From the NCBI GenBank assembly GCA_020152595.1, contig JAIGNY010001666.1, positions 1,306,001 to 1,370,000 of the forward strand: 64,000 nucleotides of DNA. The letters run 5' to 3'. The stretch comes from Chiridota heheva. Taxonomy: Eukaryota; Echinodermata; Holothuroidea; Apodida; Chiridotidae. The translations under genes and the position numbers were made by a program. Every line of letters begins with the position of its first letter. Position 1 is the stretch's first letter. The notes under the pieces were generated by a model. That model was not told the DNA's origin and did no database searches. It saw nothing but the letters and a program-made list of their open reading frames with translations. Of the stretch, positions 30,311 to 42,132 are shown piece after piece.

Positions 30311-33225
30311 CGCGCCCGGGGACGAGGTGGCGCAAAAAAAGTGCACCCCCAGACCTTTTTCAACATACTGACATATATACATTATTTTTGCATATATATG
30401 CCGTCTTTACTATGGGGCCGAAGGGGAGGGGAAGGAACAGAAGGGAGGGGGGGTGGGGAATTTGCCAAGTTGTATAGTAAATTCCTATGTATATCATATG
30501 AATAATGCTATGACGCAAAAGCTAGAGCTCGGCCCCCAATAATCCAAGGTATCCTACAGTCTTGCAAAGATTGTATCTTTGTTAATTTCTGGAGGAAACT
30601 GTGATTGACGGCTTAAATTTCTCTCACGAGAAAAAGTTTAAAATTTGTAGTAATCAGACGCAGCTTGTTAAAAACAGTGGAATGAAATTTTTTCCATAAA
30701 TCAGTAGTAGAATTTAATATCAAAATTTAATTTTCAGCTTGAAATCCCATAGCAAACAACCATATCAAACGCTAGTTAACATTCCAGACATTTTGCCCTT
30801 GAACCCCTGATAAGGCGTTAACATTAAACCCAGCCAAGTTTACACTATAGGTACTATATAGATAAAATGGTTGAAATTTGTCATGAATATAAGGTAGCTT
30901 TTGATTATCCAAATATTTCATTGTGAGTGAGGATTTCTAACTGCACGAAAAACTTACTAAACGCTGAAATATTCTCATATTTTCTGGGCTTTGCCCCTGC
31001 ACTGGTACTTTATTCTTGGATCTTGTATGTACTATGTATATAGAAAAAATAAACATGATGACAATAAAAGAGTATGCAATTTAAAGTTCTTATCAATCAG
31101 CGTGGCTTTCTGATTTTAAATATAAAAACATGTCATTTGTAACTTCACATAACAAAACATAACATAACAAGAATACGGGCTGAGAAGGGTTAGCCCAAAC
31201 TAACACCACCACCCCCACAAAAATTTGTAAAAAAAAATCAACGACGCCCAGAATTAGTAAAGAATTATAAATAATGACCTCGAATTTGAGAACAGAATTG
31301 GAGCTAACTACCAACTCAGGCAGCCTTCGAAAATTGTAAAAAATTTGGATTACAAACCCGCTTAACCATGAACCACTTGATTATTAGGCTTCAGGCTTAA
31401 CCCGTGAGAGGTAACACTTCCTATGCTACTGATCGTGCCCATTCTGGTGTGGGGGCAGGGGCAAGATAAAACTTCCCCCTTCCAGTGAAGCTTTCTGAAA
31501 GGGCGCTCAGGAAAACTTACGTGTTGATCAATAACTTCTTCCTACTATTAAAGACGTAATATTTTAAAAGCATATGAATTTTTCACAATTTGACCATTGA
31601 CACTCAATGTCGCGCTCGGACAGTGCCGATACATAGCGATAACTTGTCGGCAATATTTAATATCTGACCATGCCATGAGTGGCAAATAATTTTTATTGAA
31701 ATACAGAAGTGAACACATTGAAAATCTTAGGGAGGCACATAACTCCAGTGGCGGATAACCCATTAGATGTTCTCAGTGGAGGACATGGGTTATCCTCCCA
31801 TTATGATCCTCCCACTATGATATTGTCAGCATGATTCCGATTCGGGAGGACATGATTCTGATATAACGATTCGGGCATGGTTGAGACGTATCTCAGATTT
31901 AAACAGTACATCCGACGTTTTACATCTTTGCCCGACTTAGTGCCCAAGTTCGGAAGAATGATGTTGTTAGCATCATATGCGCCGAGTCGGCGATCGGGAG
32001 AATACAATTCGGATATCTAGGTGAGACGGGCATGAATGAAATAAACTCCGATACCACCTGACCATGGACACAAGTGCATCTGACATTCTACATTTCTACC
32101 CGACTTCAGATTGGTATCCGGCCAACGGAAGAAAAAGAAAGGAGAAGGAGGGAGGGGGGGGGGGAGGGGTTGCTCGTACAGCCAGGAAGGGTAAAAAAAG
32201 TGTTATATCATCCAGATAATCTTAGTAGTTTGTCTTTTTGCGAAGAAACAAAAACATTAAGGTATAACCATATTAATTTCCTAACAAGTTTTTTTCAATA
32301 CTGGGTCATGTTTTTGCCCGACGAATAGTCAAAATTCGAATTGCCCGAAAAATTTGTTTCTAGGGGTATAACACCCCACCCCTTTATGTTACGCCCCTGC
32401 TCTCAGGGAGGGGAAGGAAGAACCCCAAAATTACCAGGTTTTAAGCAAAAAAATTGCACTGGTATATCAAAATTCCATAAAGTCTGGCTAATCTGGAAAT
32501 ATCCTTCAATTTTCAGAAAAGATCTTCCAATTTTCGGAAACCTTCCTTCATTTTAGGGACATTTTCTTAAATTTTCGAGAAATCTTCTTCATTTTCTAGA
32601 AATTTTATCAACTTTCGGGAACTTACTAACAAAATTCCTAATATTTTTCCAAAGTTTCCCTCAAATTGACCATTAAAAAAAAAAATGTTTTTAACTTTCC
32701 ATTGAGAGGAGAGGGGGAGGCCTATCCCCAATTTCCTACGTCTCTGCTGCATGCCAAAATGCCCTATGATCTACCACGCCACTGATGTGGGTAATAATTA
32801 TAATGTTTTTTGTTTCGCTGTGTTTATAGGCCATGGTGATTAAAATGCAGCGGCGTACAATTTATTCCAAAACGATGCTTACTGCCTGTCAATGTAAGTG
32901 CACAGTGTTTCGACCAATCAAAACACTTGCCTCGTACGTTAGACACGACAACTTGCCTTTTGAACTTCGACAGTTTTTGAACTCTCTGCTTAAAATTAGA
33001 ACAGGACTTTCCGGAATCTATTCATGTTTTGAACAGGTTAGACTTGTTGTTGTAAAGACATAGGCTAATAATGATATATAGCCTATGTTCGTGATCTGCA
33101 AGGTTAGATAAAAGAGTTAAGTTAGATAAAATTTCAGTGAGCTTGTTAGATAGGTCCTACACCCGATACCAGTATATACCTTCATATATTTTTTCTCGAC
33201 CCGCGGCTTAATTCACAGTGAGAAT
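30311..33225. other. Intergenic region between divergent GCN1 and CCCH-RING genes
   Basis: No exon was supported. 32144-32166 holds a G-rich run. 32470-32690 holds the TTTTCGGGAAATCTTCTTCA-like degenerate repeat also seen near 9.6 kb. The plus-strand frame at 32833-33063, with FELRQFLNSLLKIRTGLSGI, looks somewhat protein-like but has no recognised homology. The sequence just before 33226 should contain the promoter of the plus-strand gene. Confidence 0.45.
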
Positions 33226-33294
33226 ATGGCGACAGCGAAACGTGACAAAAGCAACGACGATTGCTATTACTTTTACTACAGCACATGCAATAAG
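33226..33294 (+). CDS. CCCH-RING gene exon 1
   Basis: The start codon gives MATAKRDKSNDDCYYFYYST and then CNK, with donor AATAAG|GTAATT. 69 nt, phase 0. It supplies the first two cysteines of CCCH finger 1. Confidence 0.82.
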
Positions 33295-36200
33295 GTAATT
33301 ATGCATTCATATATAGCTTTCAAAACATATATAGACCAGGGGTATGTTACTTTAGCTTCACGTTAATCCACGAAAATGTTGACCCGCCTGAAATATTTTT
33401 GTGTACTGGATTTGTTATTCACTGAGCAGTTAGAGTCATATCAAATTTCTGAACTTCAGATTTGGAAAAAGATTATGCTAATTATAAACGGGATCGTTTA
33501 CCCCACTTTTTCCGAATTTGTATCTTTTGTTTGGTGATTTTTTGCATCTTAGCCTGATTTTGTGATCCCGACGTTTGAGTTTCCGATCATGTATGTATGT
33601 CTGTATCATGTATATGTGTATCATGAATGTCTGCATCATGTATGTCTGCATCATGTATGTCTGCATCATGTATGTCTGCATCATGTATGTCTGCATCATG
33701 TATGTCTGCATCATGTATGTCTGCATCATGTATGTCTGCATCATGTATGTCTGCATCATGTATGTCTGCATCATGTATGTCTGCATCATGTATGTCTGCA
33801 TCATGTATGTCTGCATCATGTATGTCTGCATCATGTATGTCTGCATCATGTATGTCTGCATCATGTATGTCTGCATCATGTATGTCTGCATCATGTATGT
33901 CTGCATCATGTATGTCTGCATCATGTATGTCGGCATCATGTATGTCTGCATCATATATGTATGTCTGCATCATATATGTATGTCTGCATCATATATGTAT
34001 GTCTGCATCATATATGTATGTCTGCATCATATATGTATGTCTGCATCATATATGTATGTCTGCATCATATATGTATGTCTGCATCATATATGTATGTCTG
34101 CATCATATATGTATGTCTGCATCATATATGTATGTCTGCATCATATATGTATGTCTGCATCATATATGTATGTCTGCATCATATATGTATGTCTGCATCA
34201 TATATGTATGTCTGCATCATGTATGCCTGCATCATGTATGTCTGCATCATATATGTCTGCATCATGTGTGTCTGCATCATGTATGTCTGCATCATGTATG
34301 TCTGCATCATGTATGTCTGCATCATATATGTATGTCTGCATCATATATGTATGTCTGCATCATATATGTATGTCTGCATCATATATGTATGCATCATATA
34401 TGTATGTCTGCATCATATATGTATGTCTGCATCATATATGCATCATATATGTCTGTCTGCATCATATATGTATGTCTGCATCATATATGTATGTCTGCAT
34501 CATATATGTATGTCTGCATCATATATGTATGTCTGCATCATATATGTATGTCTGCATCATATATGTATGTCTGCATCATATATGTATGTCTGCATCATAT
34601 ATGTATGTCTGCATCATGTATGCCTGCATCATGTATGCCTGCATCATATATGTCTGCATTATGTGTGTCTGCATCATGTATGTCTGCATCATGTATGTCT
34701 ACATCATGTATGTCTACATCATGTATGTCTGCATCATGTATGTCTGCATCGTGTATGTCTGCATCGTGTATGTCTGCATCATGTATGTCTGTATCATGTG
34801 TTTCTGCATCATGTGTTTCTGCATCATATATGTCTGCATCATGTGTGTTTGCATCATGTATGTCTGCATCATGTATGTCTGTATCATGTATGTCTGCATC
34901 ATGTATGTCTGCATCATGTATGTATGCATCATGTATGTCTGCATCATGTGTGTCTGCATCATGTACGTCTGTATCATGTACATGTATATCTGAGTTTGAA
35001 CTACATGTAATCCTGTATGTCTGTATCATTTATATGTGTATCATGTACGTCTGTATCGTGTAGGTGTGTATTATGTATGTGTGTGTCATGTATGTCTGCA
35101 CCATGTATGTGTGTATCATGTACATGTATGTGTGTATCTGAGTTGGAACCTCATGCGATCATGTATGTCTGTATCATGTATATGTGTATCATGTATGTCT
35201 GTATCATGCATATGTGTAGCATATATGTTTGTATCATGTGTATGTGTATCATGTATGTCTGTATCATGTGTATGTCTGTATCATGTGTATGTATCATGTA
35301 TGTCTGTATCATGTGTATGTGTATGTCTGTATCATGTACATGTATCATGTATGTATGTATCATGTACATGTGTATAATGTACGTCTGTATGATGTATGTG
35401 TGTATCATGTATGTCTGTATCATGTATGTGTATATCATGTACATGTATGTGTGTATCTGAGTTGGAACCTCATTCGATCATGTATGTCTGTATCATATAT
35501 ATGTGCATCATGTATGTCTGTATCATGTATGTGTGTATCATGTACATGTATCATGTATGTGTGTATCATGTATCATGCGTGTCTGTATCATATATGTGTA
35601 TTGTGTGTATGTATGAGTTATGTGCGTATGATATATGTGTGTATCACGTATGTGTGTATCATGTATGTGTATTATGTATATGTAGCGTGTGTTTGTATCA
35701 TGTATGTGTACTAATGTATCATGCATCATGTATATGTGTATTATACATGTGTGTATTATATATGTGTATCATGTATGTCTGCACCATGTATGTGTGTATC
35801 ATGTACATGTATGTGTATATCTGAGTTGGAAACTCATGCGATCATGTATGTCTGTATCATGTATATGTGTATCATGTATGTCTGTATCATGCATATGTGT
35901 AGCATGTATGTCTGTATCATGTGTATGTGTATCATGTATGTCTGTATCATGTGTATGTGTATGTCTGTATCATGTACATTTATCATGTATGTATGTATCA
36001 TGTATATGTGTATCATGTACGTCTGTATCGTGTATGTGTATATCATGTACATGTATGTGTGTATCTGAGTTGGAACCTCATTCGATCATGTATGTCTGTA
36101 TCATACATATGTGCATCATGTATGTCTGTATCATGTATGTGTGTATCATGTACACGTATCATGTATGTGTGTATCATGCGCGTCTGTATCATATATGTGT

Positions 36201-39200
36201 ATTGTGTATATGTATGAGTTATGTGTGTATGATATATGTGTGTATCACGTATGTGTGTATCATGTGTGTGTATAATGTATATGTAGCGTGTGTTTGTATC
36301 ATGTATGTGTACTGATGTATCATGCATATGCATCATGTATATGTGTATTATACATGTGTGTATTATATATGTGTATCATGTATGTCTGCACCATGTATGT
36401 GTGTATCATGTACATGTATGTGTATATCTGAGTTGGAACCTCATGCGATCATGTATGTCTGTATCATGTATATGTGTATCATGTATGTCTGTATCATGCA
36501 TATGTGTAGCATGTATGTCTGTACCATGTGTATGTGTATCATGTATGTCTGTATCATGTGTATGTCTGTATCATGTGTATGTGTATGTCTGTATTATGTA
36601 CATGTATCATGTATGTATGTATCATGTATCGTCTGTATGATGTATGTGTGTATCATGTATGTCTGTATCATGTATGTGTATATCATGTACATGTATGTGT
36701 GTATCTGAGTTGAAACCTCATGCGATCATGTATGTCTGTATCATGTATATGTGTATCATGTATGTCTCTATCATGTATATGTGTATCATGTACATGTATC
36801 ATGTATGTGTGTATCATGTATCATGCGTGTCTGTATCATATATGTGTATTGTGTGTATGTATGAGTTATGTGTGTATGATATATGTGTGTATCACGTATG
36901 TGTGTATCATGTATGTGTATTATGTATATGTAGCGTGTGTTTGTATCGTGTATGTGTACTAATGTATCATGCATATGCATCATGTATACGTGTATCATAT
37001 ATGTGTGTATTATATATGTGTATCATGTATGTCAAACTTATCGTTTATAGGGGAGTGAGTGCCCTTATCGACATTGCACTGCTGCTCTTGGGAACGAGGA
37101 GGTCTGCATTGACTGGAGCAAAGAAAATGCCAAAATAAATATTGCACATTTCGCCATGCAAAAGACAAGGTAAATGATCATTTAATTTTCTAGAATTATA
37201 CATTGCTGAATGATCTATATTATCCAAAAGCATTGACTCTGCTTGAACATGTATATTGGCAGAGATAAACATAAGCTATATTACCCATTGGTGGCGCTAC
37301 GGGTGGCATGGAGGCACATGCCACCACGAGATCGTTTTGCCACCTACAGGCCTACTTTCCCGTTTTGAGACAAAATTGCTCCACCTCCCCCCGATTTATA
37401 TAGGGGTTTTTTTCCCACATGAGACAAAAATGCTCCCTCCCCCTAACCCCACCCCTTTCAATGACCGAATTCTTGGTGTCGCCACTGAAATTACTATGAA
37501 AGAATTTGAGCTGTCCGTACGTTTTGTGTTCATCTTCTTACAAAAACATGAATTATTCCAACTCTGGGCTCAAACTATTATTTTTTATTTATTTATTTAT
37601 TTATTTATCACTCCATTGAGTTACATACAAAGGGAAATTGGTAATTACAAAATAGCATTAGAAACAAAAACAATAAACATATAATGCAATATACAGAATA
37701 GTATGGAGTGAATGGTGAACTGGCGGAAGTGTAAAACTTTTGCTAGCCAGCTCGCCATCAACAAAGGAGAATACAATACAAAACATAATTAGATAGGCCT
37801 GCCCCATACCCATTCACCTACCCAACCAGCGACCTGTTATCACTGAGACCCTGTCGCCTATACTCACCCAAATTACACACCCACCCCACACCTCCCCTTC
37901 CCCTCCCACCCTGCCCTTCTCCTCCCATCCCACCTATCTCCGTCCCTCTACTCCCCTCCCCTCACACCCACCCTCTCTCATCGACATACACAGAAAACAA
38001 AGAAGACAGGGAGAAAGAAACGTTGGAATAATGATGGTTACTTATACGGGGCAAATAGATAATTCTTGAGCTTAGACTTAAAGTTATTTAGGGATTTCGA
38101 TGATTTTAAATCATTACTGAGGGAATTCCAGAGGGTCACACCAGCACATCGTACTTGAGACTTGGCTTTATGTGTACGAACAAAGGGTTGCATTAAGTGA
38201 TGAGAATTACGAGTATCGTAAGAATGAAAGCAGTTGTTATTGTTAAAGAATGACAGAAAGGACTCGGGCATCAATATGTTGGTGACTTTGTACATGAAAA
38301 TGCCTAGGTTGTAATTATAGAGATCGTAAACAGTTAACAGCTTAAGGTGTCTGAATAAAGGCCTGGATGGGGATCTAGGTAAGGCATTACAGATAGTCTT
38401 AACCGCTCGTTTTTGGAGGATGTATTAGCGTTGCAAAGTGGAATTATGCGTATTTCCCCATAGGAGAATACCATAAGAAAGGTGGGGGAGAATAAGTGAA
38501 TTGTAAAGCAAAAGAAGTATGTGAGATGGAATGAAATGCCTTAGTCTATTCAAAATACCCGTGTTACGGGCTACTATTTTACAAATTGATGAAACATGTT
38601 CTTTCCAATTTAACTTACTATCAATTAAGAGACCTAGGAATTTAGTATACGGAGCTGCCTGGATAATGTTACTATCGATCCTTGCTTCTAGAGGTTGACC
38701 ACTTGAGTGACTGTCATTGTTACTAAATACAATAAGCTTAGTTTTAGACATATTAAGAGATAAACGATTGGCTTTGAACCAATCAGACACTCGGAAAAAC
38801 TCGGATGAAAGTTGCCGCAGAGCATTATCAATATTTACATCATGAAGGTAAATTGTGGTGTCATCGGCAAAAAGAATGAAATTTAATATAGAAGAGCATT
38901 TATAAATGTCGTTAATATAAAGTAAAAATAATAATGGGCCTAATATGGAGCCTTGTGGCACACCTATATTGGTAGTACTAACACTGGATTTTGCATTATT
39001 GTATATAACGAACTGTTTGCGATCTGATAAATAACTTTGAAACCAATTATGTGAAATTCCACGCACACCGTAATATTTAAGTTTATCAAGTAGTATTCTA
39101 TGGTCAATGGTGTCAAAAGCTTTGGAAAGGTTGATAAAAAGGCCAACAGTATTAAATTTCTTATCAAGGGAAGTTGCAATATCATCAGTAAGTAATAAGG

Positions 39201-41971
39201 ATGCCATATACGTTGAATATTGTTTTCTAAAACCAAACTGGCCGCTAAATAATAAATCATGCTTAGTGATAAATTCTGTTAATCTCTTATGAACTAATTT
39301 TTCGAATAATTTGGGTAATGTTGGAAGCAATGAAATAGGTTGATAGTTTGAAAAAGATTCAGATGACTTGAAGATTGGTACTATCTTGGCTATTTTTAAT
39401 TCAGATGGAACAATTCCGTTACTAAAGGATAGATTTATCACATGAGCCAATGGATTTGCAATACAATAAATAGTTTCTTTAAGAATCATGTTAGAAATGT
39501 TATCCCAACCTGAAGAACTCTTGTTTTTAAAAGTTAGAATTTCATCAATAACTTCGAAAGCAGAAGTAAGACTTAAGAAAAAAGAATTTTGTAAACTGTT
39601 ATCAAGGTAATTGCTGAACTGGTTTGTACCTTTAGGGATTTCTTTGGCAAGATTTTCAGCTACTGTTGAGAAATAAATATTAAACGTATTAGCAATTGTA
39701 TCATCATCATTAAGTGCATTACCATCATGCTGAAAAGAATTAGTTTTACTTTTATTACCATCATTTTTGTTTAGGATTTTACTAATATTATTCCATACAG
39801 TCTTGAGATCTAAGTCAGAGCTAAAAAGTGTTGAATAATGTGACGGTTTAGCTAATTTTATAATATTCTAAAGTTTATTTTTATAAACTTTATATTTTGC
39901 TTCGATTTGTAAAGAAGGATTGTTTTTATACGTATGGTAAAGTTTATTTTTACGTCGAATCGATTTCAATATACCTGAAGTTAGCCAAGGGGACTTTAAT
40001 TTGTTTACACCTCGTTTATTTCTACGTAACGGGCAATTTTTATTAAAAAGGTTGTTAAAGATGTGTATAAACTTACTATAAGTCTGTATCTAGAAGTACA
40101 ATCGACCAATCTGTGTGGGATAAATCAATACGTAAGTTTTCTAAATTAGTTGGTCGGAGGTCATTTATAAGTGAATGATTAACATTTAATACTTTCACAT
40201 TAAACTTACAGGGTATAAATATCGGATAATGATCTGAAACGTCAGCAATAACAACACCACTAAATAAAGATTTATCATAAACATTTGTAAAAATATTATC
40301 AATAATCGATGCAGATGAAGCTGTAACACGGGTAGGTATATTTATAGTACAATAAAAAGAGTGAGATATTAGGATATCAGACAGATGATCAACTTTAGCA
40401 TCAATAATTCCCAGATTTATATTAAAATCACCTGCTAAAAAACAATACTTATTTTCTCTATTTATGGTATCTAAGATTAAATCAAGATTTGCAAGGAAAG
40501 AGACACAATTTGTATCCGGCGGCCTATATATCACAGCAATTATGATATTCTTTGAGCAGTGATTAAGTTCAATAAAAAGTGATTCACTCTCTTCCACATT
40601 CAAGTCCTTTCTGGTGGAAAATGAGATATCATCTCGAATATACAATCCAATACCGCCACCTTTTTTATTGTGTCTGGGTGAATTGATAAAATAATATCCT
40701 GGAATGGTGTAAAGGTTTAAATCGGAATTTAAAGTTACCCATGTTTCAGTCACAGCAATTATGTCAAAATGAAAGTTGTTGACAGAAATAATGAAGTTAC
40801 ATAAAGAGTCAAAAGTTTTTTACTAAACTTCTAAAATTAACATGAATAATTGAAAAATCATTTTTGTGATCATCAGTGTGGAGTACGAAGTTCTCTTCAG
40901 TTAAGTATTTACAGTCAACAACAGCCTGGAGTCCCTCGTAATTCAAATTATTGCGTACGGAAAAAAAAAAACGGCACATCAAATCCAAGGTAAATTGAAG
41001 CTCAACGATATGAAAATATAAAGCAGTGATACATTGACGAGTTTGGCAAATCTTAATTTGAAGGCATATTCCACAAAGAGTTAAAAAAAAGGTTAGTTGG
41101 TAAGGAGATAAAGATTTCATCCTGGATGGTCAGATGAAAGTAAAGTTGATACACATCAACGTGCTGCTGCATGGGATCATGTTTAGGAAGTAACTGTTGG
41201 TAGGTCATTCACTGATCGAATGTGCTTGATCTTTTCCTGGCCATCTGAATCATGAATTAATGCAAAGAATTTGCCGTCTCTGGTCCACGAACGTTGGACA
41301 TATTGATTCTTATAGGTTATGTTGAAAAGTTGTAAGTTTTTCTTCGTTAGGTCTTCTTTAACAACAATGTTTGAACCTTTAAGTTTTCTTCTTGCTACCA
41401 TTACACTTCTTTTGGTATAGTAACCAGAAAATTTAGCTATGATTGCTCGTGGCTTCCCGTTATTAATCGTTTTCCCCACTCTGTGGGAACGATCTATGTC
41501 TCTGTGTTCGATTGGAATTTGAAGCTTAGTTTCTAAGAGGTTTTTTACCAGATCATTTGTGTTTTCTGCTGGTGACTCGGAAGGCTTGCTTTACTGGCTT
41601 TACCCATATTTGTAAAGCTAATTCAAGCCATTTTGTAGCTGCTCATAAACTGATGTACTTTACAATTATAACATTTTTAATTTTTTTACAGAAAAACAGA
41701 AAATCTATTCCATGCTATTACGACAATAGCAAAGGGGGATGTACCAAGCCACATTGCCCCTTCAATCATATTAAACCACGCCCTACAACTGTAACCACGC
41801 CCTACAACTGTAACCTTTACATCATGCGTGGTGTGTGGAGAAGGAGCCAGAGCTATTGTTCAGTGTGGACATGTGTTTTGTAGGAAATGTATCGAAACTT
41901 TGGATCGTTGTCCAGTAAAAGATTGCCGTAAATTACTAGGTGATATCTGGCCGTTGGCTCTTGGAAAGTAA
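33226..41971 (+). CDS. Triple CCCH zinc-finger plus RING-finger protein, frame broken twice
   Basis: Three exons: 33226-33294, 37051-37169 and 41692-41971, with GT-AG borders and a TAA at 41969-41971. The first finger is C-x7-C-x5-C-x3-H (DCYYFYYSTCNK then GSECPYRH), split by intron 1. The second is C-x7-C-x4-C-x3-H (VCIDWSK then KCQNKYCTFRH). The third is C-x8-C-x4-C-x3-H (IPCYYDNSKGGCTKPHCPF then NH). This order and wording match the N-terminus of ZC3H11A, an mRNA-export-linked nuclear protein. A C3HC4 RING follows: CVVC, x9, CGH, x2, CRKC, x6, CPVKDC, suggesting ubiquitin E3 activity. The whole product would be about 155 residues. As it stands, exon 2 is one base short (119 nt) in the A-run at 37124-37127, and exon 3 carries a 19-bp duplication (41775-41793 and 41794-41812). 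Each shifts the frame. It is either a new pseudogene or has assembly errors. Confidence 0.8.
33590..34215. repeat. TATG-rich satellite: 15-bp block then 19-bp block
   Basis: The first block (33630-33945) is a nearly perfect 15-bp unit, CATGTATGTCTGCAT. The second (33946-34215) is a 19-bp unit, CATCATATATGTATGTCTG. The units differ by an inserted TATA-type tetranucleotide. The long open frames made of M-S-A-S-C or I-Y-V-C repeats are artefacts. Confidence 0.95.
34216..34990. repeat. Mixed 15-bp and 19-bp TATG satellite
   Basis: The two unit types alternate in blocks, with a repeated larger pattern (compare 34216-34330 with 34610-34720, both of which contain CATGTATGCCTGCATCATG then CATATATGTCTGCAT). 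This indicates block duplication of several hundred bp. Confidence 0.85.
34991..37033. repeat. TATG satellite with ~0.6-kb higher-order unit
   Basis: The landmark CTGAGTTGGAACCTCATGCG recurs near 35141, 35457, 35822, 36066, 36429 and 36705. Alternate copies end ATGCGATC and ATTCGATC. Equivalent copies are about 607-681 bp apart, so a two-part higher-order unit is repeated. The array ends about 17 bp before exon 2 of the CCCH-RING gene, so the 3' end of intron 1 is satellite. Confidence 0.85.
37051..37169 (+). CDS. CCCH-RING gene exon 2 (one base short)
   Basis: The acceptor ATCGTTTATAG precedes GGGAGTGAG and the donor is GACAAG|GTAAAT. The exon is 119 nt. Reading from exon 1 gives GSECPYRHCTAALGNEEVCI and DWSK. 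After the A-run at 37124-37127 only the next frame gives KCQNKYCTFRHAKDK, and that frame, not the first one, leaves in the phase that exon 3 needs. One missing A explains both facts. Confidence 0.82.
37853..37975 (-). other. G-rich purine tract in the LINE 3' UTR
   Basis: On the plus strand this is almost only C and T, with many CCC and CCCC runs. On the LINE sense (minus) strand it is a long G-rich purine-biased tract able to form quadruplexes. It sits between the ORF2 end and the (AAAT)n tail. Mammalian L1 elements have a comparable 3' UTR G-rich tract; similarity here is of position and composition only. Confidence 0.55.
38038..40990 (-). pseudogene. LINE ORF2 (endonuclease + reverse transcriptase), broken
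   Basis: Endonuclease motifs: IIHVNFRSL, TETW, AVIYRPPDTN, FLAGDFNIN and VSDHYPIF. RT motifs: LPTLPKLFEKLVHKR, FGFRKQYST, LSKAFDTIDHRILL, GVPQGSILGPLLFLLYINDI and ILFADDTTIYLHD with both catalytic aspartates. The C-terminus has HSYDTRNSHHL and LWNSLSNDLKSSKSLNNF then KSKLKNYLF, and ends at about 38038. Damage: a frame change near 40822 in a T run, another near 40080 between endonuclease and linker, an in-frame TAG near 39869 (YKNKL then NIIKLAK), and a TAA at 38425-38427. The intact family ORF2 would be roughly 980 residues. Confidence 0.9.
41183..41590 (-). pseudogene. LINE ORF1, C-terminal part
   Basis: The open part reads SPAENTNDLVKNLLETKLQI, PIEHRDIDRSHRVGK, RAIIAKFSGYYTKRSVMVAR and KLKGSNIVVKEDLTKKNLQL, ending NDLPTVTS. 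This is the pattern of the RRM-plus-CTD nucleic-acid-binding region of L1-type ORF1 proteins (compare IEHRDIDRSHRVG and VKEDLT). The N-terminal coiled-coil part is missing: upstream of about 41590 the frame meets a stop and the sequence becomes host intron. Confidence 0.75.
41692..41971 (+). CDS. CCCH-RING gene exon 3 (terminal, 19-bp duplication)
   Basis: The acceptor TTTTTTTACAG precedes AAAAACAG. The first frame gives KNRKSIPCYYDNSKGGCTKP and HCPFNHIKPRPTTV, then runs out of frame at the second copy of ACCACGCCCTACAACTGTA and ends at a TAG (41881-41883). With one 19-bp copy ignored the frame goes straight from PRPTTV to TFTSCVVCGEGARAIVQCGH and the rest of the RING finger, ending LGDIWPLALGK and TAA. 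19 bp is one more than a multiple of three, so the duplication alone removes the RING. Confidence 0.82.
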
Positions 41972-42126
41972 TCCTATTTTATTAGTATAACCGACCACCT
42001 AATTCTAATTCCACTATTTTCACCCCCTTCAAGCATGAAGTGGCGACATCGGGTTGTGCACGGTTATATGCCGGAGATATATATCATCCACTTTTTGATC
42101 AAACTTTTACTGTTATGATTGTTATA

Positions 42127-42132
42127 ATTAAA
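42127..42132 (+). terminator. Candidate polyadenylation signal of the CCCH-RING gene
   Basis: ATTAAA lies about 155 bp after the stop codon in AT-rich sequence. It is the first common poly(A) signal variant I found downstream of 41971. Confidence 0.35.

Larger units (their letters stand above)
37570..41590 (-). mobile_element. LINE retrotransposon (jockey/CR1 group), 5'-truncated and decayed
   Basis: The LINE sits in intron 2 of the CCCH-RING gene, opposite to it. In transcription order it has the C-terminal part of ORF1, ORF2 with AP endonuclease then reverse transcriptase, a 3' UTR with a pyrimidine/purine-biased tract, and an (AAAT)n tail at 37570-37610. The tail is the 3' end. Reading of ORF1 stops at about 41590, so the copy is cut at its 5' end. 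I cannot fix the clade beyond the jockey/CR1/L2 group. Confidence 0.9.

Noticed and set aside
33590..34215. CRISPR array (regular short repeats)
   Set aside because: The copies are contiguous with no unique spacers, and the sequence is eukaryotic. They are minisatellites; the same applies to 15722-17925.
33478..37138. Long M-S-A-S-C, I-Y-V-C and H-D-A-D-I-type open frames
   Set aside because: They are translations of 15/19-bp TATG satellite units. Only the last part of one frame overlaps a real exon (37051-37169).
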